The notes below the pieces were generated by a model. That model was not told the DNA's origin. It made no database searches and was given only the letters and a program-made list of their open reading frames with translations. Both the position numbers and the translations under genes were made by a program. A stretch of DNA of 64,000 bases, from NCBI RefSeq assembly GCF_050947875.1, contig NC_134569.1, positions 190,708,067 to 190,772,066 on the forward strand, written 5' to 3'. Numbering within the stretch: position 1 is the stretch's first letter; every line of letters begins with the position of its first letter. This document shows, one piece after another, positions 37,931-48,147 of this stretch. Source of the DNA: Dermacentor variabilis. Its lineage: Eukaryota; Arthropoda; Arachnida; Ixodida; Ixodidae.

Positions 37931-38566
37931 CACTGGAAGTATTTCTTCAAAATATGCAGAGTGCTTGCGTCCTGAAATATTTTGAATCACGTTTTGATAA
38001 ACAATAAATGGGATTTTTAAACATAAGGAATGGGCTAACCGCAATGTGTGCATGTGTAGTATTGGTAATAGCAGTGAACGCGTTGCACACAAAATTATTG
38101 AATGTAATGTACAAGTTCCACTCAGGCTGTTAATGTTGCTGCCGTGCAGGGTCGATATCTGCTCCCTAATTGTTTTACACTCGCCGAATCTCAACATGAA
38201 TTTTTACAAATCAACTACAACAAAAACTGCAATATCATTTTGGTGTACTTACTCCTTGTTCTCGGCCTTGTTGGTTCCATTTCATTAGCTGCCTTAATAT
38301 CTGCAGCACATGTTCATCACAAGTAACTTTTTTTCCTAGCGACCATGCTTCTTTACACATTACTGGTTTGTGAAACTTTTTGGTTGGTTCAGTCGTTGTC
38401 CAATCGTGACAGTCAATTCAGAGCTGCACAAAATAGACGAAGCCGTACTGGTTTGAAAGAAAATGTCAAAAGTATTTTCACTATACAATTTACTGTAATA
38501 TGTTGGGGTAGGCCAATATTCGAAGCTTCAGTACGAATTAACTATCACACAATAAATATTCGTACA

Positions 38567-38808
38567 CCCGCCTTGGTTGCTCAGTGGCTATGGTGTTGGG
38601 CTGCTGAGCACGAGGTCGCGGGATCGAATCCCGGCCACGGCGGCCGTATTTCGATGGGGGCGAAATGCGAAAACACCCGTGTGCTTAGATTTAGGTGCAC
38701 GTTAAAGAACCCCAGGTGGTCAAAATTTCCGGAGTCCTCCACTACGGCGTGCCTCATAATCAGAAAGTGGTTTTGGCACGTAAAACCCCAAATATTATTA
38801 TTATTATT
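38567..38808 (+). repeat. tRNA-derived tick SINE with 13-bp target duplication
   Basis: It begins with CCCGCCTTGGTTGCTCAGTG (A box region), has a B box GGGATCGAATCCC about 40 bp later, a conserved body with CCCGTGTGCTTAGATTTAGG and GTTAAAGAACCCCAGGTGG, and a 3' tail of ATT repeats. The 13-bp duplication AAATATTCGTACA lies at 38554-38566 and 38809-38821, which defines the insertion exactly. This is a well-populated class in tick genomes, mobilised in trans by a LINE. Confidence 0.92.
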
Positions 38809-38988
38809 AAATATTCGTACAGGTATATTAAAGGAAACTATTTCTTATTTTGACAACAACTGAGCGTTAAAATCCGGTTACCGTTCTCCGTCTGCTATAC
38901 AGCAAATTCTGAAGGGAAATGACAATATTTCAAAGCAACGCAGAAACAAAATGTGTGAAAAAAAATTGTCATCCTTCGGAATGCAGCG

Positions 38989-39274
38989 CGAAGCTAGAAA
39001 GGAAACTCATGTGGGTGTCCAAGAAGGAGAGTAAGATTTCAGGATAAATTTGTCCTGTACGGGATTTGAAGCCGGGACCATCGCCTTTCTGGCATGTTCA
39101 CTACCTTCGGAGCTAACCACTGTGGTCTGCTGGCGTCTTGGTTGGATCAAATGGTAGAGCTCCCGCCGCGCAAACGTGTTGGCACAGAGTTCTAATATCG
39201 GACCAGGACGATTTGTTCGTTGACTGCAAAGTTTGCTTTTTGAGAAACGTGTTCGGGTTTCCTTTCTAGCTTCG
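38989..39274. repeat. Composite repeat with perfect 18-bp inverted ends and tRNA-like cores
   Basis: CGAAGCTAGAAAGGAAAC at 38989-39006 is repeated inverted at 39257-39274. Between the ends, the minus strand of about 39050-39130 looks tRNA-like (an A-box-like CAGTGGTTAGCTCC and a B-box-like GGCTTCAAATCCC), and the plus strand near 39150-39180 has a second tRNA-like stretch (GATCAAATGGTAGAGCTCC). It could be two SINEs in opposite orientation or one fold-back element. Confidence 0.5.
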
Positions 39275-39309
39275 TGCTGTGCCGCCGGGTGGACAATAAT
39301 GTTGTTCTT

Positions 39310-39857
39310 CAAGGTAGTTTCCCCACCTTCCGGTATTCGGCAGTACTAATGCCGAAGAAAATTAAGTATAAAAGCTTATACTTTGCGGAAGAAGACTACT
39401 TGCGATTTTTGCTTGTCTCTCATTTAGCGTTTTTTGCTGTATCGTCATGAAACAGTTTCAAATTTTACGCCGCCTCCTGGGGTGTTATTGTTGCGAGGAA
39501 TCCTTTTACATTATGTATACGGCACATGGGTCCTTTCATGTAACAGCATTGGCGCTTCTTGACTAGCATGCTGCACAAATATGCGTGCATCGTAATTTTT
39601 TTTTCCGTGGCTTGCACAAATCGACTCGATACATTGCAGTTGCTTGGTATCTCCCATTGTCTATCCCACGATCATGCGAAACATCCGGAGTTGTTTTGGA
39701 CCGCACTTTTGAAAAAAAGAAAGCTCTCCCCGCATATTTTACGTAGCGCTTATTTAGCCACCGCATTTATTTGATAAGTGTGGCACACAGTAGATCTCAA
39801 TTGTACTTTGCAATGAATACACTATAGCGCTTAGATTATAACTATGCGACGTTATAA
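39310..39857. other. Region left of the Harbinger element, no gene seen
   Basis: AT-rich, with short frames only. Its last 19 bp contain TAACTATGCGACGTTA followed by the TAA target duplication of the transposon. Confidence 0.4.
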
Positions 39858-39899
39858 AGTATAAACCCCATGCAAGCGATTTCTCGCGCGACAGCGACG
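39858..39899 (+). repeat. Left terminal inverted repeat of Harbinger element
   Basis: It begins AGTATAAACCCCAT and includes TCGCGCGACAGCG. It pairs with 47208-47249 on the other strand. Confidence 0.85.
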
Positions 39900-41139
39900 C
39901 GATGGAGATGGCTGTCGCGTTCGCTCGTAGCCCAGAAGTCAAGCTCCAAGCGAGCGACCGCTTCGCGCGACGGCTTTCCAGTGTTGCCGGTATTAGAGGA
40001 TCGAGCTAGCGCCAAACCTGGTGTGGCACTTGCTACAATAATTTAAATTGATTTGTTTGGCTGTACAAAGCAACATAAAGTATTTCTGAAGGTCTTGCAG
40101 TAGGTTTTTTTTGTTTACATATCAAAATTCGGTAGTTCGCTCGATCCGTCTGCGACGCGCGGCGCGGCCAACGCTGTCCGCTTTCTCTTCCCGCCCGCGC
40201 TACCTGAACCGCCGGTGTCATTTTGCTGTTCGAGCCTGCGTGCATTTCTTTCTGTCCCCGCTGTAAACTTTTCTGTGCGTGTGATGGAGCGGCGTAGAAA
40301 ACTAGCTGCTTTACAGCTACTTTTGATAATGAAGAGGGAGCAGGCGCTGTCCCGCAAGCACTGGGTTCGACCGGTCTGGACCAAGCGAGCGGACGAAAGC
40401 GAATTCTTCACAGCGGTAAGAGACAAAGGACTTAATGCGTCAACGCAGTACAACTTCATGCGCTTTCATTGCCTTTTTACAGATGAAGCTCATGAAGAAC
40501 GGCGACGACTCGCCGTTTTTCAAGTTCTACAGGATGTCGCCGGAGACATTCGACGCACTCCACTACATGGTGCGGGACCGGCTGACGAAGGAATGGGTCT
40601 GCCGAGAACCGATTTCATCTGGCGAGCGCCTCGCACTGACGCTGCGGTAGGACCATTTTGTCACTTCAGTACTTCTTAGATTAGGTAGAAATTCGCCGTT
40701 CACCAGCACAAAACTTTACTGCGTCGATCGTGCTATATGATCTTGTGTGCTTTCAGATACCTGTCGTCCGGTATGCTCGTGCGAGATGCAGCAATGGTCT
40801 TCAGAGTGGGGCTGGAGACTGCACGCAAGGCGATCCACCTGACGTGCAATGTGCTATGGGAGGTGCTGTCCCCTGTGTACATGAAGGTGCGCCTAAAATA
40901 TTTTCATAACATGGTAAAAAGTGGAGTGGTACCAATAAGCATGGTCTTACGTTCACACTTACTGAGCAATGGCTCAGTATTAGTCGCCTTTCTCAGTATT
41001 TTGAGTGGATTTCAATCAATGTTGTTTGTTCAGTATTATTTAGCATGAATGTCTGAGATGGTACAACACATGTATGTCCTTAGAATATGGATCATGGCTT
41101 AAAATACTATATGCATATAAGAACCCAACAAACACTGAC

Positions 41140-41440
41140 ACCAAGGACAACATAGGGGAAATTACTTGTGTTTTAATAAACGAAATAAAGAAACGATAAA
41201 TTAATGGAAATGAAAGTGGGTGAAGAAACAGCTTACCGCAGGTGGGGGACGATCCCTCAACCTTCACATTTTGCATGCGATGCTCTGCCAATTGAGCTAC
41301 CGCGGCGCCATTTCCCCATACACTTTCTTGGGTATTTACTTTCTTAGTAGAACCCTAAGAGTGGTAGCAAGCGGCACCACTCACAAACCTTGGCGGTGGA
41401 TGTGGAACATCCTTTGTGCCGCAGGCGTCACGAGAACGTT
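41140..41440 (-). repeat. tRNA-derived SINE inside transposase intron 3
   Basis: The minus strand at about 41232-41309 reads GGCGCCGCGGTAGCTCAATT onward, a tRNA-like head with a canonical A box and a degenerate B box. The left side ends in AT-rich sequence, and the right side carries a GGATGTGGAACATCC tail. It is the same family as 37330-37680. Confidence 0.7.
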
Positions 41441-41537
41441 TTTTTTTGTGTGTGTGTGAATGCAATCGGTCAATATCACACCCGAAAAGATCACATTCTC
41501 GTGACGCCTGCGGCAGAAAGGATGTTCCACATCCGCC
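41392..41537. repeat. Inverted repeat made of two SINE tails
   Basis: GGCGGTGGATGTGGAACATC... at 41392-41436 is repeated inverted at 41496-41537, with a loop of about 60 bp that contains T and GT runs. Both arms match the tail of the SINE family seen at 37600-37650, so this is probably a second SINE tail in opposite orientation. Confidence 0.7.
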
Positions 41538-42892
41538 GGTGTCATTGTTTGTTGGCTTCTTATGATATGACTAATAAAAATCGGGCCCCTCGGTTAACAC
41601 CCTTTCTTCTCGTTTACATGCATATACAAAGACATCAGATTAAATTAGGTGAAACCAGCAGCATTAAAGTGTACTGTGTGTGACAGTGAGATTTGCAGTA
41701 GCTGAAGTAGCGGCACAACTTAAATAACACATGCGTATAGACAGAGCATGAGGGTACATAGGTGAATAATGCAGCAGTGAAGTCTGCCGGTGATTGGTGT
41801 GCATCAAAGCCTCCAACGGAGGGAGAATGGAGGGACATCGCCTCAGGATTTGGCAGTCGCTGGCAGTTCCCAAATTGCCTGGGTGCTGTGGACGGCAAGC
41901 ACGTGAGGATTAGATGTCCAAGAAAGGCTGGGAGCCTGTACTTCAACTATAAGGTATGGAACAGAACATTGCAGTATTGCATGCAGAATATTTGCTGCTG
42001 AAGGGTCAGCTTTGCAAATGCAAACACTCCTAAATTTGACAGGAGTATTGTATGGGAATAACCCTGTGCATAAGTCACAGCCTACTGCTTTTAAATGACT
42101 TTGAGAAGAGCCTGTTCGTACGCTTTGTTAAAAGGGGGAATAAAATTCCATCCTTCTCTTTTTGCAACCTGCAAGCAGAGGACTGCAGCAAGTAATTTAT
42201 CTGATATGAGAATGCAACATTTACAGCGTTATTTATGATTGTGGGGAAGTAAGGGAGAGGTTCTTTTTTTTTCAGAAATGCAATGATGACAAAGGATAGT
42301 GTCTTGTGGGTGCCGTTTGACTAGTTGTAGCATAGAGGGGATGGTAAATGCGAGTAGCAGAGGAGGACGAGAAGATGGAAAAATCATGTAGATACTCTAG
42401 GCAAAGCTTGTATAGTAATACGGTAACCATTTTTCATGTGTGCCTTGCAACACTGCAATGAAGCAAAGTGTAATGAAAGATTCCAATTACAAGAATTCTT
42501 TGTTGTTATTCTTATTTCCAATGCTTCTACAGCACCCACTCCATTGTCCTCATGGCTGTGGCAGACAGCCAGTACCTGTTTCGCCTTATTGATGTGGGCG
42601 CACCTGGGAGGTTTAGTGATGGTGGAATTTTCAGATTCCCCCATTGGCAAACGACTGCACGAGGGCAAGCTCAATCTGCCTCGGGCAGCTAAGCCACCAG
42701 GCTCTGAGAGAGTTTGCCCTCATGTGTTTGTTGGCGATGAAGCGTTCCAAATGCTCCCCGACTTCATGCGGCCACTACCGGGCACCCGGACTAAAGCTGA
42801 GGAGATCATCTTCAACTACCGCCTCAGTCGTGCCAGGTCTGTACCATATCAGGTTTAAAATCGTAATTATTAAACTGTAATCGTTAAAACCG

Positions 42893-43024
42893 TACTTAGA
42901 ACTGAGGTGAAACAGCACAAAAAAGACGAGGACACAAGGAAACAAATACCAGCAGCGCTTGTCTGTGGTATTTGTTTCCTTGTGTCCTCGTCTTTTTCGC
43001 GCTGTTTCACCTCAGTTCTAAGTA
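42893..43024. repeat. Fold-back (hairpin) element in transposase intron 5
   Basis: Arms of about 59 bp at 42893-42951 and 42965-43024 are inverted complements with very few mismatches, around a 13-bp loop. The arms contain CTGAGGTGAAACAGC and GACGAGGACACAAGG. The copy is non-coding and resembles in style the fold-back at 53636-53767. Confidence 0.85.
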
Positions 43025-43682
43025 TGAACCAACTAGCCCTCATCACGATCTTACTAAAACCGTAATCCTGCAATGATACCTCTGTTTAACTACGTGAATG
43101 TTTTTTCACATTTATAAATTGTAACATTGCCTATACAATATTGGTGTTTGGTGTCTTTGTGCACCATAGTGCACAACATGTCATCGCCATTTAGTGCTCC
43201 GTTTTTTTTTAATTGGGTGCAGGCTTCTATTGCGCATTTTCAACCGTAATTTTTAAACAATCACATGTGCATTTTTAAGTCGGAATATGTTTGTCTTTTT
43301 CAGACGATGTATAGAGAACGCCTTCGGGATTCTCGTTTCCCGCTGGCGGATATACGAGAGGCAGATGAACCTGCAGCCGGAAAATGTGGAGAGTGTTGTG
43401 AAGGCAACCTGCGTACTTCACAACTTCTTATCCGTAACGTCCGGCGCTTCAGCGACCTACTGCCCACCTGCATATGGAGACTGCCAGGAAATGTTCGGGT
43501 GTGTCCGTGACGGCACTTGGCGACAAGGGGCGGCAACTGCTGCTGTGTTCGGTTTGCAGGGAGCAAAGGCCCGCAACTGCACAAATGCTGCTAATTCGGT
43601 GCGCAAGCAGTTCATCGAGTACTTCAAGGATGAAGGGCAGGTGTCTTGGCAGTGGGACCTGCCAGGGGTGAAAAGCTTGTAG

Positions 43683-44463
43683 GATGGTGTAGACCTGGCC
43701 GCCTCAAGGCCAAGAACACTAGCTGCTGGACTCCATGAAGAACCCAACAGCCCTCTTCAGGGCTACCTACTTAATGCTTTGGCAGCGAGCAGCTGGATTT
43801 ACGATATTCTGTTCTGTGGCCCTTCTGTGCATTTCATTTCGTATTGCTTATTACTGGAATGCGGTGATATTGGTTAGGTGAACGAGTGCAATTCAGTGTA
43901 GTTGCGCTAAAAAATCATTCAAGGAAGACAGGCAATATGCAGGTGGAACTAAATTTTTTACTTGCGATGATGCGAGACACCTAGCTAACGCAACAGTGAC
44001 AAGTATCTGAAATTTCATTTCGTTTATTGGCCCGAACGCATTACAAAACTTGCCTAAATTTGACATGGTAAACAGGAAGCACTATAGTCGTAAATGACAA
44101 AGACAATGGTGTTCACAAGGTGCTGTGCAAGGAAACTGCATGAAGGAAACAAAAGTAATCAATACAGTGGTAACCTAGAAAGTAAGTGGGGTGCTCTGCT
44201 GGTCAAGTTGGTGCGTTGTGAAAGTGTGATGGTTCCAGTAACACAAAAAAATAAGGCAGCACAAGTACAAGGAGCCAGCAGGACAAACACTGGCACAGGG
44301 AACTAAGATTTAAATCAAACAATATGCCCCCAATACCTACCACTCATGTGCTCAACATGGTATCTTTAGTGCCTTCTTTAAACACACACTCCTTTATCGG
44401 TGAGTTGGACCAAAAACTAGTTAGGAAGGGTAGACCAGAAAAATTTTCCAAATAATACCACAG
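43683..44463. other. Harbinger interior without gene
   Basis: It follows the transposase stop. There are only short frames and no clear motif. Confidence 0.5.
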
Positions 44464-45085
44464 GAATGGCCTTAATATTGTACAACAGTGCATATATACA
44501 GCAAACCATTACGGTCTACCTAATAAGGCCTAGTTCACATTATCACAGCATTACCAAATTCGGAGATGCAGTTCACGTGTACGAAGAAACAGGCGAGGCA
44601 GGGAAACAACACAGTAATGGCCTTGCTATTGCACGAAAGTGTATATATAAAACACACCGTTACAGTGTACTTAATAAGCCCTAGTTCACATTATAACAGC
44701 ATTACCAAAGTGAGAGATCCAATGGCCGTAATACTGCACAACAGTGCATATATACAGCAAACCATAACGGTCTACTTAATAAGGCCTAGTTCACATTATC
44801 ACAGCATTACCAAATTGGGAGATGCAGTTTACGTGTACGAACAGGCGAGGCAAGGAAACAACACAGTAATGGCCTTGCTATTGCACGAAAGTGTATATAT
44901 AAAGCACACCATTACAGTGTACTTAATAAGCCCTGGTTCACATTATCACAGCATTACCAAAGTGAGAGATCCAATGGCAGTAATACTGCACAACAGTGCA
45001 TATATACAGCAAACCATTACGGTCTACTTAATAAGGCCTAGTTCACATTGTCACAGCATTACCAAATTGAGAGATGCAGTTTGCC
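44464..45085. repeat. Tandem repeat, period about 252-257 bp, 2.4 copies
   Basis: The phrase AATGGC...AACAGTGCATATATACAGC restarts at 44464, 44721 and 44973. Each period holds two related half-units that share CCTAGTTCACATTATCACAG. An open frame of 188 codons runs through the block, but its composition just reflects the repeat, so coding is unlikely. Confidence 0.85.
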
Positions 45086-45349
45086 TGTATGAAAATACAG
45101 GGAAAGCACGTAAACATACAAAATTTGAATGACAGGTAATTCTGCAACACTGAATACCACCAAAAGAATCCAGTATTATGAAACAAGTTTGGTCACAGCA
45201 GTAAAACATGACAACAAACCTTTTCAGTATGGATTTTCTCCACTGATTGGGGGACTAGTTCAATAAATAGTAACGCTTGAAAATAATTCATTAACTCTTC
45301 CCAGGTAACAACAGTTGAATGAAAAATATATAGATATATATATATCGCA

Positions 45350-45500
45350 ACTTGCTGTAGTGACTTAGTGGTCGTGGAGTTGTGTTGCTAAGCATGCTGT
45401 TGTGGTTTCGATTACTGTTTGCACTGGCCGCATGTTATAAGGGGGCTGGAATGCAAAACTTCGTGCGCTTGGACTTAGGTACATGTTAATGAACCCGAGG
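45350..45500 (+). repeat. Degenerate tick SINE copy
   Basis: Same layout as 38567-38808, with matching blocks (TTGCTAAGCATGCTGTTGTGG, GTGCGCTTGGACTTAGGTAC, GTTAATGAACCC) but many changes and no ATT tail. An old insertion inside the Harbinger element. Confidence 0.7.
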
Positions 45501-45642
45501 CTGAGAAAACTGAAAAGAACTGAAAATTGTGTACTAAAAAGGATACTTTCCTTGCCTAAACACTGAAGTATGCAATGAAAAAGAAAACTTTAAATTAAAT
45601 TTCAAGCGCAATTAATGTGCTTATTAACATCTCGCAGCATCT

Positions 45643-46937
45643 CTATCTGCATATCCTCCGAAGCCTCAGAGGTACACGGTTCATTTTTGCTCCCAGAAAT
45701 GCGGCAAGGTGATCATTTTGATCATACTCCTCCAGAATTTTGCTGATGTTCTCAATTTGGTCATCATATTTATCTTTCTTCCTTTTCTTTTTTGGTGGCT
45801 GCGGCTCCGGCACTTCGACACACACCTCAACAAGGCTCGATGCCTCTGTTTGGTCACATGCACTGACCTCGTCATTAGCCTCGTCCTGGTACATCGCCGT
45901 AAAAATTTGTTGAGCTGACTCGATGTGGCCACTTGCACTGGCACTTTGCCATTTATCTGCAGGTGGAGCCGTGAGGTTTCCCGATGTCCTGGAGAAAACA
46001 ATGTTGTATGTTTTAAGTTAGGTCTACTAAGCACTGCTTTCATCAGAAAAAGCTCAATTGTCATGTGTGACTTATTAAACATTCCACACATAAGGTCACT
46101 GTAAGTATGCTTGTCTGTGCATTTCTTTTATTTCTATGAACCTTTTTGTTCATAATTAGCTGGTTTATACATGCACGTATGTTTGCTGTCAGGCACAACA
46201 TTCGTTGTAATGCTGGCATGAGGCCACAGAAAAAATACCACTATGTGTATTGCAACTTTCTATTTTGAAATTACGGTCTTCCTATCATGGTGTCCTTGAG
46301 AAAAAGAAGCCGCACGAAAAACATCCATTGTTTGTCCTCATCGAGGCTGTCTTCTGCGGACGCGCCGCTCTTTGGCTCATTGCGACCTTTCAGCACACGG
46401 CGGAAAGTGTCCCGCAAGTTCTTCCACCAGGCTTTCACGTCAGAACTGCGTGTAAAAAATGAGTACATAGCAGCCACTGCAGTTCGCGCACATGCCATGA
46501 TGAATGCAACATTCGCCCTATACATACATGCCTGCGGTTGTCACATGCAATTTCAATGCGCGATATATCGCACTGTTTTTTTTAGCAATTACAGGGCCGC
46601 AATATCGCAGTGGTGCCTTTTCCGGCGCTATTATTTTTCGCGCTTGGTTAAAAGTGGTGATCAAGCAGCGCTTCGCCCGCGTTTTATGAAAGGGCTGGAT
46701 CTGCAGCATAGAATACAGCAGAAGGGTTAGTCAAATTCGAAACCAAGCACAGAATGTAAACAGCGACAAAGCACAACTCACCGGTCGCTCCGAGTTCCGC
46801 TGCTACAAGCCGCCACGCTGCCTCGCATACGCCACGGGACTTGTAGTCTTTCTGCTGCAGGTCCCACAGGCAGCGCTCTCGCTCAACAGCGTCTATCAGA
46901 CGCTCACTGAATTCTTTTTGTTGTCGGCGTTCGCCAT
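45643..46937 (-). pseudogene. Harbinger MADF/BESS-type partner protein, three exons, frameshifted
   Basis: DNA-binding partner encoded by many Harbinger elements, thought to bring the transposase to the nucleus and to the element ends. Minus-strand exons inferred: 46937-46782, 46445-46275, 45988-45643. Exon 1 encodes the start of a MADF domain (FSERLIDAVERERCLWDL), exon 2 its end (WWKNLRDTFRRVLK), exon 3 a nuclear-localisation-like PKKKRKKDK and a C-terminal BESS-like block (DHLAAFLGAKMNRVP). The ATG at 46937 is out of frame with the MADF domain: one base appears lost from the A run (plus-strand T run at 46915-46919). The exon 1/2 junction is also off by one in my reading; exon 2/3 is in phase. 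The homopolymer lesion could be a sequencing error. Confidence 0.75.
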
Positions 46938-47207
46938 GGTCAACGTGGATGCTGCAGTACGCTCGACCCAGGGAGGCTGTCTGCTCAGCTCGTTGTGTTG
47001 TATACCGAAAAGCGCGCGCGCGCGTGAGCAAACCGGTAGTACGTCCCTAATGTACATCTTGTTCCGGCTGCCTACTATTGGCTAGTCGCTCATAGCACTT
47101 CCGGGCGACTAGCGACAGATTCTAGATTTGCAAAACCGAGCGATCGCGCGACAAGACCGAGCTATCTGTTCAAGCGACGGCCGGATCCGTCGCGCGAAGC
47201 CGTCGCT

Positions 47208-47249
47208 CGACGCTGTCGCGCACAAAATCGCGCTAATGGGGTTTCGCCT
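47208..47249 (-). repeat. Right terminal inverted repeat of Harbinger element
   Basis: In reverse it begins AGGCGAAACCCCATTAGCGCG and includes GTGCGCGACAGCG. It matches the left end at 31 of 42 positions with no gaps. Confidence 0.85.
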
Positions 47250-47252
47250 TAA

Positions 47253-48147
47253 CTATGCTACGTTGTTGCCGCCCTTCATTGATGGCTGGCCGATTCATTA
47301 ACGAAAACCCTTTGTGGTACACTTGGGCAACGCTTTAAAATATCACGTTGACGACAAAGTCTTGTTGCAAGGTCGGCCCTCACATGGTGGTGGTGGCAGC
47401 GCGCGCCTGGCTTCACGTACTCATTCAAGGCGCGGTAAGACTGGGTCGATACGAAACCGACAAGACGCTCACGTCAACGAGTGACCAACTCTTCAGTACA
47501 ATGCGTCACTGAAAGCACACTATCATATCAGGCCGAACACGACGCAACCGACGAGCGCGAGTTGCCGCACTGCGACGGGCTTTCTTGTCAACAGCACCGA
47601 GAAAATCAGTGCGCCGGCCACAAAGCCTAAGCGATCGGCTATCAAACTGACGACGCGAAATGGCGACAGCGCCTTCGCTTGTGTATATAATTAATCGCCG
47701 TCAAAGTGTGGAAAAAGATGCCGAAAAGTTCAAATGCACAAGAATCAACCCTCCCACGCCATCCGTGCACATGAAGTTTGAGTCAATGCTGATGCTGTTC
47801 AGCGAATGACAAGCCTAATGTCGTCGTGCTCGTGCACACACTTTTGGTGGACTTGAGCTGAAAGGGAAGCAGTTAGAAAGAATGAAAGAGCTTTCATAGC
47901 TCAGTGCTGTCGTTCGCGATTAGAAATCGACTACACTCCACTTCGCAAGGCGCGTATACACTATAAGCGGCAAGCAGTGACACAGCGTTGTGCCAACATC
48001 TGTACGCCACCCTTCCCGTATGTGTCCGTTCGCATTCGCTACGTAGATTGTTGGGGCTATATTTGTAGTTAAGCCGACACATTTGTCAATTCCAGAGATG
48101 CACTGTTTGCCTCTGCGTCAAGCGAGAAACAAGAGACGCTGCATTTG
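47253..48147 (-). repeat. Inverted piece of the satellite monomer
   Basis: About 880 bp matching monomer positions of roughly 1695-2550 (unit 1 numbering) on the opposite strand, with perhaps 5-8% divergence by eye. Its left edge abuts the right end of the Harbinger transposon. Its right edge at about 48147 joins plus-strand satellite sequence. Confidence 0.85.

Larger units (their letters stand above)
40284..43682 (+). pseudogene. Harbinger transposase (HARBI1-like DDE nuclease), six exons, frame lesions
   Basis: Transposase-derived nuclease that would cut the element ends. Exons inferred from homology and GT-AG signals: 40284-40415, 40483-40646, 40757-40886, 41810-41953, 42533-42836, 43304-43682. 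The first three join in phase and give a helix-rich N terminus (FKFYRMSPETFDAL, then YLSSGMLVRDAAMVF, a helix-turn-helix-like block). Exon 4 has the first catalytic Asp (GAVDGKHV), exon 5 the second ([13 protein letters not shown]), exon 6 the Glu (RCIENAFGILVSRWR), so the DDE triad is present. Two lesions: the exon 4/5 junction is out of phase by my reading, and exon 5 loses two bases near 42633, between GGIF and DSPIGKRL. Exon 5 to 6 is in phase and the gene ends at a TAG (43680-43682). It is probably a recently inactivated autonomous copy, though sequencing error cannot be excluded. Confidence 0.85.
39858..47249 (+). mobile_element. PIF/Harbinger DNA transposon, 7.4 kb, two genes
   Basis: It is flanked by TAA at 39855-39857 and 47250-47252, the 3-bp TWA target typical of PIF/Harbinger. 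The terminal inverted repeats align without gaps over about 42 bp with 31 matches (left AGTATAAACCCCAT..., right in reverse AGGCGAAACCCCAT...), both reaching a GCGCGACAGCG block. Subterminal GCGCGAC-type motifs recur near both ends. It carries a transposase gene on the plus strand and a MADF/BESS gene on the minus strand, in the two-gene, convergent arrangement known for this superfamily. Internal SINEs, a fold-back and a tandem repeat have enlarged it. Confidence 0.9.

Noticed and set aside
40115..40459. Minus-strand ORF opposite the transposase start
   Set aside because: It is the complement of transposase exon 1 and its leader. The plus-strand reading splices into a recognisable transposase.
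44464..45085. CRISPR-like array
   Set aside because: The period is far too long, with no short repeats and unique spacers, and the context is an animal transposon.
44566..45132. 188-aa ORF in the Harbinger interior
   Set aside because: The protein is a direct translation of the 252-257-bp tandem repeat, with a low-complexity pattern and no plausible gene structure.
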